The notes below the pieces were generated by a model. The model did not search any database. It was not told where the DNA came from and worked only from the letters and a program-made list of their open reading frames with translations. From Kiloniellaceae bacterium (GTDB taxonomy: Bacteria > Pseudomonadota > Alphaproteobacteria > Kiloniellales > J153), in the NCBI GenBank assembly GCA_021776095.1, contig JAJFGO010000062.1, positions 1 through 38,761 of the forward strand: a DNA stretch of 38,761 nucleotides, given 5' to 3'. A program made the position numbers and the translations under genes. Below are positions 25,129 to 33,726 of this stretch, piece after piece; positions within the stretch are counted from its first letter, which is position 1, and the number at the start of each line of letters is the position of its first letter.

Positions 25129-26706
25129 ATGCGTGACCACAGCGTCTCGATCGATCGTTCGACGACGCCCGCTGGGCTGGCCTTCGCGCCGACGTTCAAT
25201 GTCGCGGTATCGTTCATCGACCGCCACTTGGCTGAGGGTAGGGGCGACAAGGTCGTAATCCAGGCCGCCGACGGCGGCACAGTCACGTATGCGGCGCTGG
25301 CGGAGAACGTCAATCGGACCGGCAACGTGCTCACCGGACTAGGGATCGGGCGCGGCGACCGGGTCCTGTTGATCGTCAAGGACTGTCCGGAGTTCTATTA
25401 CCTGTTCTGGGGCGCGATTAAGGCCGGCATCGTTCCAGTCCCGCTCAACACGCTGCTGCGGGCCCGGGACTATTGCTCGATGATCGAGGATTCGGGCTGT
25501 GCTGGACTCGTTTATTCTCCCGAGTACGCAGGCGAGGTTGAAGCCGCCCTGACGCAGGCGGATCATCAGCCGAAAGCAACCCTGCGGATCGACGGCGAGG
25601 GTGAGAGCCTGCGCGCCCGGCTGCCGCAGGTTTCGGCCGATCTGGCGCCCGCCCCGGCCAAGGCCGAGGACGACTGCTTCTGGCTCTATTCCTCCGGCAC
25701 GACGGGTGCGCCCAAGGGCGCCGTGCATGCCCATCGCGACATGGTCGTCATCAGCGAGTACTACGGCCGTAGCACCCTTGGAATCCGTGAAAGCGACGTG
25801 AGTTTTTCGGCTGCCAAGCTGTTCTTTGCCTATGGCCTGGGAAATGCCATGGTCCTGCCCTTGTGGGTCGGCGCCAGCACGGTGCTGTTGGCGGGGCCGC
25901 CGAATCCGCAAAGCACCTTCGACGTTATCGAACGCTACAAACCGACCTTGTTTTTTGGCGTGCCGACGCTTTACGCGGCGCAGCTCCGCGCCCTGGATCA
26001 GGAGTCGCGCGATCTGTCCTCGCTGCGGGCCTGCGTTTCGGCCGGTGAGGCCCTGCCGGGAGACATCCTTCGGCGCTGGAAGGCGCAAACCGGGCGCTTG
26101 ATCTTCGATGGCATCGGATCCACCGAGGCCCTGCACATTTTTATCTCGAACCGGGCCGATGACTATCGGCCGGGCTGCAGCGGCCGCCCGGTCGCCGGCT
26201 ACGATGCGGTGATCCTTGACGATGCCGGCAAGGAAGTGCCGGTTGGCGACAGTGGCCACCTGATGATTCGCGGCGCCTCGACCGCCAAGTACTATTGGAA
26301 CAAGCCGGACAAGACCGCGGAAACGATGGTCGACGGCTGGCTGAATACGGGCGACACATATTATCGGGACAAGGACGGCTATTTCTACTACTGCGGGCGC
26401 AATGACGATATGCTCAAGGTCGGCGGCATCTGGTGCTCGCCGTTCGAGATCGAGGCCAAGCTGATCGAGCACCCCAAGGTTCTGGAGGCTGCGGTGGTCG
26501 GCCGGGTCGACGACGACGACTTGGTCAAACCGGCCGCCTTCGTTGTCCCCATCGATCCCAAGGACTCCGCCGACGCCATGTCGGACGAGTTACGCCAGCA
26601 TTGCAAAAGCGGCCTGGCCAAATACAAATACCCGCGCTGGTTCACCTTCGTCGAGCAACTGCCGAAGACCGCGACCGGCAAAATTCAGCGATATAAGCTG
26701 CGCTAG
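25129..26706 (+). CDS. Benzoate-CoA ligase
   Basis: An AMP-forming aryl-CoA ligase of the BadA/BclA type, activating benzoate to benzoyl-CoA. The 525-residue protein has the P-loop YSSGTTGAPKGAVHAHRDM from about residue 186, the benzoate-ligase segment SAAKLFFAYGLGNAMVLPLW, FDGIGSTEALHIFISN, the hinge-region GRNDDMLKVGGIWCSPFEIE and the C-terminal catalytic lysine (K518 in PKTATGKIQ). The ATG at 25129 has a strong GGGAGGAAGG; 135 bases separate it from boxB, and an in-frame extension back to 25003 is not supported. It is the only benzoate ligase in the window and would feed both the oxygenolytic and the reductive route. Confidence 0.92.
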   Translation: MRDHSVSIDRSTTPAGLAFAPTFNVAVSFIDRHLAEGRGDKVVIQAADGGTVTYAALAENVNRTGNVLTGLGIGRGDRVLLIVKDCPEFYYLFWGAIKAGIVPVPLNTLLRARDYCSMIEDSGCAGLVYSPEYAGEVEAALTQADHQPKATLRIDGEGESLRARLPQVSADLAPAPAKAEDDCFWLYSSGTTGAPKGAVHAHRDMVVISEYYGRSTLGIRESDVSFSAAKLFFAYGLGNAMVLPLWVGASTVLLAGPPNPQSTFDVIERYKPTLFFGVPTLYAAQLRALDQESRDLSSLRACVSAGEALPGDILRRWKAQTGRLIFDGIGSTEALHIFISNRADDYRPGCSGRPVAGYDAVILDDAGKEVPVGDSGHLMIRGASTAKYYWNKPDKTAETMVDGWLNTGDTYYRDKDGYFYYCGRNDDMLKVGGIWCSPFEIEAKLIEHPKVLEAAVVGRVDDDDLVKPAAFVVPIDPKDSADAMSDELRQHCKSGLAKYKYPRWFTFVEQLPKTATGKIQRYKLR

Positions 26707-26744
26707 GGCGAGGTGAGATCGGTGCGAGAGATTGTGACTCGGCG

Positions 26745-27668
26745 ATGAAGGACCGGCTGATCCCACTGGGCGAGGCGATCGCGGAGCATGTCCGTCACGG
26801 CGATAGTCTGGTTATGGGCGCCAGCCTGGAGCCGGATATTCCCTTCGCTGCGACCCACGAGATCATTCGGCAGGCGAAGCGCGACCTCGACATCGTCGCG
26901 CCGATTTCAGATGCTTCGAGCGACATGATGATCGGTGCCGGGTGCGTCGCGCAGATCACCGGCGCCTGGTGCGGCAACGTCTCCGGCGGGCTGGGGCACA
27001 ATTACCGGCGCGCCTTCGAGCATGGCATGCCGCGCTCCATCAAGGTCAACGACCATTCCAATTTCTCCCTGGGCATGGCCTTGATGGCGGGGGCCCACGG
27101 CATGCCCTACGCGGCGATGCGCTCGATCCTGGGCTCCGACATCCTGCGCTCGAATCCGGCCTTCCGGATCACCGAGAATCCCTTTTCGGCCGAGGCCGAG
27201 CCGATCGTTCTGGTGCCGCCGCTGATCCCCGATGTCGCGATTCTGTCAGTGCAGCGTGCCGACCGTTACGGTAACAGCCACCACTGGGGAAATTGCGGTC
27301 TCATGCAAGAGGCGGCCCTGGCGGCGCAACGCGTAATTCTGCTTGCCGACGAGATTGTGGATGCTGCGGTCATCGCATCCGATCCTGGCCGGGTGCTGTT
27401 CCCAGGCTATCTGGTGACTGCGGTTTGCCACGTTCCGGCCGCTTGCCACCCGTCGCCGATGACTGGATGTTGGCGGCGGGACAACGCGTTTTTCCACGAC
27501 TACCACCGCCAGTCTCGTGGTCGCGAAGACTTTCTGGCCTGGCTCGACGAGTGGGTGTTGGGCGTGCCGGACCATGCCGCCTATCGGGCCAAGCTGGGCC
27601 AACAGCTGGATGACCTGCGAATTATGGGCGACGCACCCTCGGTAGCGGCAAACTATGCGGCGGAATGA
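26745..27668 (+). CDS. Family I CoA-transferase, alpha subunit (GctA-like)
   Basis: A 307-residue protein of the glutaconate/3-oxoacid CoA-transferase alpha fold. Family features are the N-terminal LGEAIAEHVRHGDSLVMGAS, IGAGCVAQITGAWCGNVSGG in the first third, and VAILSVQRADRYGNSHHWG, a conserved strand of the family. It follows the benzoate ligase by 38 bases and is paired with the beta subunit 7 bases downstream. The sequence family includes GctAB transferases and IpdAB ring-opening hydrolases. Its place in a box operon is not explained by the textbook pathway; it could exchange CoA between acyl intermediates such as adipyl/oxoadipyl or succinyl esters. Confidence 0.8.
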   Translation: MKDRLIPLGEAIAEHVRHGDSLVMGASLEPDIPFAATHEIIRQAKRDLDIVAPISDASSDMMIGAGCVAQITGAWCGNVSGGLGHNYRRAFEHGMPRSIKVNDHSNFSLGMALMAGAHGMPYAAMRSILGSDILRSNPAFRITENPFSAEAEPIVLVPPLIPDVAILSVQRADRYGNSHHWGNCGLMQEAALAAQRVILLADEIVDAAVIASDPGRVLFPGYLVTAVCHVPAACHPSPMTGCWRRDNAFFHDYHRQSRGREDFLAWLDEWVLGVPDHAAYRAKLGQQLDDLRIMGDAPSVAANYAAE

Positions 27669-27675
27669 GAAGCCG

Positions 27676-28428
27676 ATGCCCTTTTCAACCCAGGAACTGA
27701 TGATCGTCGCCGCGGCGCGCGAGATTCGGGACGAGGAGATCGTCTTCGTCGGCATGCGTCTGCCGATCACGGCCTATGGCGTGGCCCGTCTAACCCACGC
27801 CCCGAATGCGGTCGGCCTGTTCGAATGCGGCATCGCGCGCTATGTGCCGGCCGAGGGCATGCTCTATACCATGGCCGATCCGCCGAATCAGCTTGGCGCC
27901 GCCTGGACCACCGGCCTGATCCAGATCATGGGCCAGTTGCAACGCGGACGGGTCGATGCCGGTTTCATTGGCGGCGCCGAGATCGACCGCCTCGGCAATA
28001 TCAACACGTCCTACATCGGCGGATTTGCCGATCCACGGGTCAAGCTGCCCGGTTCGGGCGGCGCCGCCGACATTGCGGCCATGGCCAAGCGGCTGATCGC
28101 TATCATGAACCACGAGCGGCACCGCCTGGTCGAAAAGGTCGACTATGTGACCTCACCCGGATATCTCGATGGCGGCACGTCACGCCGCGATGCGGGCCTG
28201 AGCGGCGGCCCTGCCGCGGTGGTCACGGATCGGGCGATTCTGCGCCCACACGGCCCGGACAACGAACTGTATCTTGCTTCGGTGCACCCGGGCCACAGCA
28301 TAGATGAAATTCGCGAGCACACCGGCTGGGACCTCAAGCTGATGCCCGATATCGGTGAGACGCCCCCGCCTACAACGCGGGAGTTGGCCGCGCTGCATAT
28401 CATCGATAAGGATGGATTTTGGCGATGA
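27676..28428 (+). CDS. Family I CoA-transferase, beta subunit (GctB-like)
   Basis: The 250-residue partner of the preceding alpha subunit. The family core is seen in GAEIDRLGNINTSYIGG, VKLPGSGGAADIAA and VDYVTSPGYLDGG. E50 in LFECGIARYV lies where family I transferases carry the catalytic glutamate (E-x-G), whereas the steroid-ring hydrolase subunit IpdB has lost it; this favours real CoA-transferase activity. An ATG at 27655 overlapping the alpha gene would add seven residues; the ATG at 27676 gives the usual family N-terminus. The natural acyl group is unknown. Confidence 0.8.
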   Translation: MPFSTQELMIVAAAREIRDEEIVFVGMRLPITAYGVARLTHAPNAVGLFECGIARYVPAEGMLYTMADPPNQLGAAWTTGLIQIMGQLQRGRVDAGFIGGAEIDRLGNINTSYIGGFADPRVKLPGSGGAADIAAMAKRLIAIMNHERHRLVEKVDYVTSPGYLDGGTSRRDAGLSGGPAAVVTDRAILRPHGPDNELYLASVHPGHSIDEIREHTGWDLKLMPDIGETPPPTTRELAALHIIDKDGFWR

Positions 28429-28537
28429 ACCTGGATCGGGATGTGATAATAGGACAACGATGCGGAACTAGGTGATTTGGCCACAAGCACCGAGCGCCAA
28501 CCTTGGCATTCGGCAACATGCGATAGGGAGGAACATC

Positions 28538-29755
28538 ATGCCCAAGAAACAGAATTCAACCACGACCCGCCGCCGTTTCCTCGTTGGTACGGCCGCGACC
28601 ACCGGCCTTGCGGTGGCTGGCGGCGTACTGCCGACGCGTTTTGCTATTGGTGCCATGGCGCCCATCAAGATCGGTATTCTGCTACCTTATTCGGGCACCT
28701 ATGCCGCGCTCGGCAACGCGATCACCGACGCGCTGAAACTGCGCATCGAACAGGCAGGCGGCAAGTTGGGTGGCCGCGATGTCGAGTACGTCGCTATCAA
28801 CAGCGAGATGTCGGTGCCCAAGGCACCGACCAATACCGAGAAGCTGATCAAGAAGGACGAGGTCGACTTCTTGGTCGGGCCGGTCCATTCCGGTATCGCC
28901 GCGGTCATGGCCAAGATTGTCGGCAAGCGTACGGCGCCGATTATGATCGTGCCTAACGCCGGTTCGAACGCGGTGACCGGACCGCTGTGCGGCAAGAATA
29001 TTTTCCGCACCTCCTTTAGCAATTGGCAGCCGGCTTATCCGGGGGGTGAGCTGATGGCCAAAGAAGGGCATAAGACCGCGGTTACCATTTCCTGGAAGTA
29101 CGGCGCGGGCATCCAGATGATGGGAGCCGGCAAGGAAGCCTTCGAAAAGAACGGTGGCAAGGTCGTTCAGGAAATTCTGATCCCCTTCCCGCAGGTCGAG
29201 TTCCAGGCCCACCTCGCGGAAATCGCGGCGCTGAAACCCGACGCCGTCTTCGCCTTCTATTCCGGCGGCGGGGCGACCAAATTCTTGCAGGATTACGCGG
29301 CTGCCGGTCTAAAGGACAATATCCCGCTTTATGGGCCGGGTTTCCTGACCGAAGGCGTCACCAAGGCGGCCGGCGCGGCGGCGGAAGGTATCAAGACGAC
29401 CTTGCACTATGCCGATACTCTGGATACCGACGCGAACCGGAATTTCCGGTCTGCTTACCAGGCGGTGGCGGGGCGCGGTGCCGATGTCTTCGCGGTTCAA
29501 GGTTACGATACCGGAAGCCTTCTGCTGCAGGCCGCCGCCGCGGTCGGTGGCGACGTCTCGGCCTCCGCGGATGTCATCAAGGCCATGGAGCAGGCGACCT
29601 TCCCGGACAGCCCGCGCGGCGACTGGCACATGTCCAAGGCGCACAATCCGATTCAGGACATCTACTTGCGCCAGGTCGTCAATGGCGAGCAGAAGCTGCT
29701 CGGCGTGGCGGCCAAGCAGCTCGAGGATCCGGCGACCGGCTGCAAACTAGTCTGA
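28538..29755 (+). CDS. livK: LIV-type substrate-binding protein with Tat signal (importer 2)
   Basis: The 405-residue binding protein of the second LIV-type importer. It begins with a twin-arginine signal: TTRRRFLVGTAATTGLAVAGG within the first 31 residues, so the protein is exported folded. The periplasmic-binding domain starts IKIGILLPYSGTYAALGNAI and has LRIEQAGGKLGGRDVEYV. The ATG at 28538 is preceded by GGGAGGA; the frame further upstream is not coding. Its position after boxCB and the benzoate ligase suggests benzoate or another aromatic acid as ligand, which is an inference. Confidence 0.92.
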   Translation: MPKKQNSTTTRRRFLVGTAATTGLAVAGGVLPTRFAIGAMAPIKIGILLPYSGTYAALGNAITDALKLRIEQAGGKLGGRDVEYVAINSEMSVPKAPTNTEKLIKKDEVDFLVGPVHSGIAAVMAKIVGKRTAPIMIVPNAGSNAVTGPLCGKNIFRTSFSNWQPAYPGGELMAKEGHKTAVTISWKYGAGIQMMGAGKEAFEKNGGKVVQEILIPFPQVEFQAHLAEIAALKPDAVFAFYSGGGATKFLQDYAAAGLKDNIPLYGPGFLTEGVTKAAGAAAEGIKTTLHYADTLDTDANRNFRSAYQAVAGRGADVFAVQGYDTGSLLLQAAAAVGGDVSASADVIKAMEQATFPDSPRGDWHMSKAHNPIQDIYLRQVVNGEQKLLGVAAKQLEDPATGCKLV

Positions 29756-29780
29756 TCGGATCGGACGATCGTTTCCCTCT

Positions 29781-29830
29781 TCGACGCCGCGGCGGAAGTG
29801 AGCTAGTTATGCACTGCCGCCCGGCGTCGA
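29781..29830 (+). promoter_or_regulatory. Long intergenic hairpin between livK and livH (importer 2)
   Basis: A 9-bp outer stem (29781-29789 with 29822-29830) continues, after one bulged C, into a 10-bp inner stem with a single mismatch (29791-29800 with 29812-29821) and an 11-base loop. No U-tract follows. It ends 14 bases before the livH ATG, so it may protect the binding-protein message, reduce read-through and also hinder ribosome access to livH. The first liv operon has a hairpin at the same place. Confidence 0.65.
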
Positions 29831-29844
29831 ATTGAGCTGGCAAA

Positions 29845-30714
29845 ATGGATCTCGCAACCTTTCTGATCCAGGTGCTGAACGGGGTTCAGTACGGCTTTAT
29901 GCTGTTTCTGGTGGCCAGTGGCCTGACGCTTATCTTTGGCGTCATGGGGATCATCAACATCGCCCATGGCGCCTTTTATATGATCGGGGCGTATCTGGCT
30001 TTCTGGTTGACCGGGGTCGTCGGCAACCTGTTCCTGGCCATCGTGTTGGGCATTCCCTTGATGGTCGCGATTGGCTACGCGGTCGAGCGTTTGGCGATCA
30101 CGCACCTCTATCACCGCGATCACCTCTATCAGGTCCTGCTGACTTATGGCCTGATCCTGATCTTCAACGAGGCGCAAAAGCTGCTATGGGGCACCGGGTT
30201 TCATGGTGTCCGGGTGCCTGCCATCCTATCCGGAGCGGTGCCGCTAACCGATACTCTGGTCTATCCGCATTATCGTTTGTTCATTTCCGTGGTCTGCCTC
30301 GGCGTGGCGGCCGGCATGTACGTGGCGATCAATCGGACTAAGCTGGGCATGATGATCCGGGCCGGCGCCAGCAACCGGGAGATGGTTGAGGCCCTGGGCA
30401 TCGACATCGGCAAAGTTTTTGCCATTGTTTTTAGCCTGGGCGCGGCATTGGCCGGGTTTTCCGGCATGATCGGGGCCCCAATCAGTTCGGTCTATCCCGG
30501 TATGGGCGACCAAATCCTGATCATTTCCTTCGTCGTGGTGGTGATCGGTGGGATCGGCTCGATCAAGGGAGCCTTCGTCGGCGCCATGCTGATCGGATTG
30601 GCCGACACCTTTGGTCAGGTGCTGCTGCCGGAGTTGTCGTCCATGGTGGTTTACGCGCTCATGGCGATCATCCTGTTCTGGTGGCCGCAGGGCCTATTTG
30701 GGCGACGGGTATGA
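29845..30714 (+). CDS. livH: LIV-type ABC transporter permease LivH (importer 2)
   Basis: A 289-residue inner-membrane permease with about eight hydrophobic segments. It carries QVLNGVQYGFMLFLVASGLTL at the start, the LivH hallmark INIAHGAFYMIGAYLAF, and the ATPase-contact region VVVIGGIGSIKGAFVGAM. The ATG lies just beyond the intergenic hairpin with only a weak ribosome binding site (GAGCTGG). Its stop overlaps the livM start by 4 bases. It pairs with LivM to form the channel. Confidence 0.92.
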   Translation: MDLATFLIQVLNGVQYGFMLFLVASGLTLIFGVMGIINIAHGAFYMIGAYLAFWLTGVVGNLFLAIVLGIPLMVAIGYAVERLAITHLYHRDHLYQVLLTYGLILIFNEAQKLLWGTGFHGVRVPAILSGAVPLTDTLVYPHYRLFISVVCLGVAAGMYVAINRTKLGMMIRAGASNREMVEALGIDIGKVFAIVFSLGAALAGFSGMIGAPISSVYPGMGDQILIISFVVVVIGGIGSIKGAFVGAMLIGLADTFGQVLLPELSSMVVYALMAIILFWWPQGLFGRRV

Positions 30715-31751
30715 AGATGTCGCGCGCCCTGGCCGGTTTCTTGTGTGCGGCGGTGCTAGGCCTCGCCGTCACGCCCTGGCTTGCCGGCGAGTTCTATATG
30801 GACTTGATGATCCGGATCATGATCCTGGGTATCTTTGCGATGAGCCTGGATCTCCTGGTCGGCTACACCGGGTTGATCAGTTTTGGCCACGCCGCCTTCT
30901 TCGGCCTGTCCGGCTATATTCTAGCGATCGTCACGCCGGAAAGCGGCCCGATCACGTTGTGGTACGCTCTGTTCATGTGCCTGGCCGGCTCAGCGATTGC
31001 CGCGGCTGCGATTGGCTGGGTATCGGTTCGCACCTCCGGCGTCTACTTCATCATGATCACGCTCGCGTTCTCGCAGATGTTTTTCTATTACTTCAACGGA
31101 AGCGTCGAGCTCGGCAGCTCCGATGGGATTTTTATTTTTTTCCGGCCGGACGTGACCTTGGGCGGGTTTGCCCTGATCGACCTTGGCGACGAGTACACTT
31201 TCTACTATTTCGTCCTGGCCAGCTTGGTCGGCTCGTATCTTTTTCTCACTATGGTGCTGCGCTCGCCCTTCGGCAAAGTCATCCAGGGCGTTCGCGCCAA
31301 CGAGGCGCGCACCCGGGCGCTCGGATTCGCGACCCAGCGCTACAAGCTGGTCAGTTTTATCATCGCGGGCACTCTGGCCGGTTTCGCCGGCTTCCTGGAG
31401 GCGACACACACTGGCTTCGTCAGCCCGGCCCACCTGGGCTGGCACGAATCCGGCATGATCCTGATTATTGTAATCCTGGGTGGTATCGGCACGCTCTATG
31501 GGCCGGTTATGGGGGCCTTTGTCCTGGTCTTCTTGCAGGACAAGTTCCAGGAAATCTCGGATCTTTGGCTCTTGCTGATGGGCTTTTTCGTCATCGCCGT
31601 GGTGCTGTTCCTGCCACACGGGATCGCCGGCCTGTTCGCGAGGCTGACCGGTGCGCGGCCGGCCGACGGCACGGAGGTGGGCGATAAAGGACTGGCGCCG
31701 ACAGTGCCGGCGAAATCGCGCGAGGGCGCGGACGGCGGGGGCACGGCATGA
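30711..31751 (+). CDS. livM: LIV-type ABC transporter permease LivM (importer 2)
   Basis: The second channel subunit, 346 residues from the ATG at 30711 that overlaps the livH TGA. The hallmarks are LDLLVGYTGLISFGHAAFFG near residue 45 and the late VILGGIGTLYGPVMGAF loop. The C-terminus has a hydrophilic tail of about 40 residues (ADGTEVGDKGLAPTVPAKS) after the last membrane segment, longer than in the first importer's LivM. The stop overlaps the livG ATG. Confidence 0.92.
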   Translation: MKMSRALAGFLCAAVLGLAVTPWLAGEFYMDLMIRIMILGIFAMSLDLLVGYTGLISFGHAAFFGLSGYILAIVTPESGPITLWYALFMCLAGSAIAAAAIGWVSVRTSGVYFIMITLAFSQMFFYYFNGSVELGSSDGIFIFFRPDVTLGGFALIDLGDEYTFYYFVLASLVGSYLFLTMVLRSPFGKVIQGVRANEARTRALGFATQRYKLVSFIIAGTLAGFAGFLEATHTGFVSPAHLGWHESGMILIIVILGGIGTLYGPVMGAFVLVFLQDKFQEISDLWLLLMGFFVIAVVLFLPHGIAGLFARLTGARPADGTEVGDKGLAPTVPAKSREGADGGGTA

Positions 31752-32503
31752 CCGAGCCGATCCTGCGGACCGATCATCTATGCAAGAACTTCGGCGCCAT
31801 CTTCGCAGTGAATTCCGTCAGTATCGGATTTGCCGCGGGCCAGGTACATGCCATCATTGGCCCGAACGGCGCCGGCAAGACGACCCTGATCGACCTTCTG
31901 TCCGGTGACACTCAGCCGACTAGCGGCGGCATCTACTTCAAAGGCCGCGACGTTACCCGGGCGCCTGTCGACCGCGTATCGCGCCTAGGGGTTGGCCGCA
32001 GCTATCAAAAGACCAACATCTTCCCGCGCTTCACTTGCGAGCAGAACTGCTGGCTGGGCGCGCAGTCGCGCCTGCCGAACTCGATGCGCTTTCTGCGCCC
32101 GGCGTCGAGCTATAGCCAGGTGCGCGAGCGCACGCAGCGCGCACTCGAACTCTGCCGCCTTGATCATCGCGGCCAGGCGATTGCCGGGACCCTCAGCTAT
32201 GGCGAGCAGCGCCAACTCGAGATCGGCATGATGCTGGCGACCGGGCCGGAGCTTTTGCTGCTCGACGAACCCCTGGCCGGCATGGGCAATGAAGAGGCGG
32301 CCGACGTGATCGAACTGCTCAAGGAGCTGGCCAAGGATCATACGCTGATTTTGATCGAGCATGACATGGACGCCGTCTTCGCCGTCGCCGAGGCCATGAC
32401 TGTGATGGTCAGCGGCCAAGTTCTGGCGAGCGGGACGCCCGAAGTCATTCGCAACAATGCGGAGGTTCAGGACGCCTATTTGGGAACTGGGGAGGATCAT
32501 TGA
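31748..32503 (+). CDS. livG: LIV-type ABC transporter ATP-binding protein LivG (importer 2)
   Basis: A 251-residue ATPase. Walker A is GPNGAGKTTLIDLLSG, the signature LSYGEQRQLEIGMML has the Y-G-(E/Q)-Q form typical for LivG, Walker B is LLLLDEPLAGMG, and the switch is ILIEHDMDAVF. Start and stop both overlap neighbouring genes by 4 bases (ATGA), so livM, livG and livF are translationally coupled. Confidence 0.94.
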   Translation: MTEPILRTDHLCKNFGAIFAVNSVSIGFAAGQVHAIIGPNGAGKTTLIDLLSGDTQPTSGGIYFKGRDVTRAPVDRVSRLGVGRSYQKTNIFPRFTCEQNCWLGAQSRLPNSMRFLRPASSYSQVRERTQRALELCRLDHRGQAIAGTLSYGEQRQLEIGMMLATGPELLLLDEPLAGMGNEEAADVIELLKELAKDHTLILIEHDMDAVFAVAEAMTVMVSGQVLASGTPEVIRNNAEVQDAYLGTGEDH

Positions 32504-33219
32504 TGACCGATACCCCGATCCTGGAAGTCGTCGATCTGCACACCTACTACGGCGCCAGTCACGTTCTGCACGGCATCGGCTTTTCGATCCGCCGCGGCGA
32601 GACGGTCAGCCTGATGGGCCGCAACGGCATGGGCAAGACCACGACGATCCGCAGCATCTTCGGCTTGACCCCGCCGCGCCGGGGCGAGATCAGGATCGAC
32701 GGGCGCACCGTCACCGGCCAAAAGGCAAATCGAATCGCTCGTGCCGGCCTCGCCCTTGTGCCCGAGGGGCGGGGCATCTTTCCCAACCTTTCGGTCGAGG
32801 AGAATCTCGTGATGGCCGCCCGCCCGGGGCACGATGGCCGCGCCGACTGGCCCTTGGCGCGGGTCTACGAGACCTTTTCCGCGCTGTTCGAGCGGCGCGG
32901 CAACATGGGCAATCAATTGTCCGGCGGCGAGCAGCAGATGCTGGCGATCGGGCGCGCTCTGATGACCAACCCCGATCTCCTGGTGCTCGACGAAGCGACC
33001 GAGGGTCTGGCCCCGCTGATCCGACGAGAGATCTGGCGCGTGGTTCGGCAGATCAAAGACACCGGCATTGCCACCTTGATCGTCGACAAGGATATCAAAG
33101 CGCTGCTGGCGGTATGCGACCGCTGTCTAATCCTAGCCAAGGGCGAGCTGGTCTATGCCGGCACAGCTGCCGAGCTGGCGCGAGACCCGGAAGTTCACAT
33201 TCGTTATCTGGGCGTTTAA
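32500..33219 (+). CDS. livF: LIV-type ABC transporter ATP-binding protein LivF (importer 2)
   Basis: A 239-residue ATPase with Walker A GRNGMGKTTTIRSIFG, signature LSGGEQQMLAIGRALM, Walker B LLVLDEATEGLAP and the LivF-type VPEGRGIFPNLSVEENL. The switch histidine region reads LIVDKD where most family members have (V/I)-E-Q or E-H, so the switch position holds K-D. It is the last gene of the second importer; its TAA overlaps the stop of the convergent cupin gene. Confidence 0.93.
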   Translation: MMTDTPILEVVDLHTYYGASHVLHGIGFSIRRGETVSLMGRNGMGKTTTIRSIFGLTPPRRGEIRIDGRTVTGQKANRIARAGLALVPEGRGIFPNLSVEENLVMAARPGHDGRADWPLARVYETFSALFERRGNMGNQLSGGEQQMLAIGRALMTNPDLLVLDEATEGLAPLIRREIWRVVRQIKDTGIATLIVDKDIKALLAVCDRCLILAKGELVYAGTAAELARDPEVHIRYLGV

Positions 33220-33689
33220 GAAGGTGGCCGGGTGAAATCGATCTTTCCTTCCGGCAGCAGATAAAGAACCAGGGCCTCGCCGTCGGTAACCGTCGGTTGA
33301 TGCGCGGAACCGGGTTCGTAGACGCACCACCCGGCGCCCTTGCCGTCGAATTTGGCCGTCGGCGTGACCGGCATGGTCAGGCAGATCTCGCCGTTTGGAT
33401 GGGAATGGTGCGGCCCGACAACGTCCTTGAGCTGCACCACATCGACGCTCAGATCGTCGGTCTCCAGCGTGGGCTCGACGATCCGGCCAAAGCGGCGGCC
33501 CTCGGCGCCCTGGCTACACATCCAGCCAGCGGAAATGGCGCTATGGCAGGCTGCTTCGATCGCCTTAAAGGCGTCGCCGTCAGGCGGAAAGCGATGGTTC
33601 AGGTCATCGGCCAAGGATTGGTCGATCCGCTGCCCGGCGATGGCTTGCATGACTGGCTTCATTAAACCGGTGAATTCCTGCTGGTTCAT
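33216..33689 (-). CDS. Cupin-fold protein of the DUF4863 / 4-hydroxylaminobenzoate lyase type
   Basis: A 157-residue protein. The second half is a small cupin: HHSHPNGEICLTMP gives metal ligands H95, H97 and E101, and EPGSAHQPT adds H130, which fits the two cupin motifs. The N-terminal half (MNQQEFTGLMKPVMQAIAG) is helical and typical of the DUF4863 group, whose characterised member PnbB converts 4-hydroxylaminobenzoate to protocatechuate and ammonia. The ATG at 33689 follows AAGGAGAAG; the frame upstream to 33863 is a shadow of the thioesterase gene. It shares an operon with the thioesterase (37-base gap). Whether it is a lyase here or only a related cupin cannot be decided. Confidence 0.75.
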   Translation of the reverse strand: MNQQEFTGLMKPVMQAIAGQRIDQSLADDLNHRFPPDGDAFKAIEAACHSAISAGWMCSQGAEGRRFGRIVEPTLETDDLSVDVVQLKDVVGPHHSHPNGEICLTMPVTPTAKFDGKGAGWCVYEPGSAHQPTVTDGEALVLYLLPEGKIDFTRPPS

Positions 33690-33726
33690 GTTTCTTCTCC
33701 TTCTTCGGTAATCGGCGTTTAGTGCC

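Noticed and set aside
26745-28428. Assignment of the CoA-transferase pair as IpdAB-type ring-opening hydrolase
   Set aside because: The beta subunit keeps the catalytic glutamate position that IpdB lacks, and there is no steroid-degradation context.
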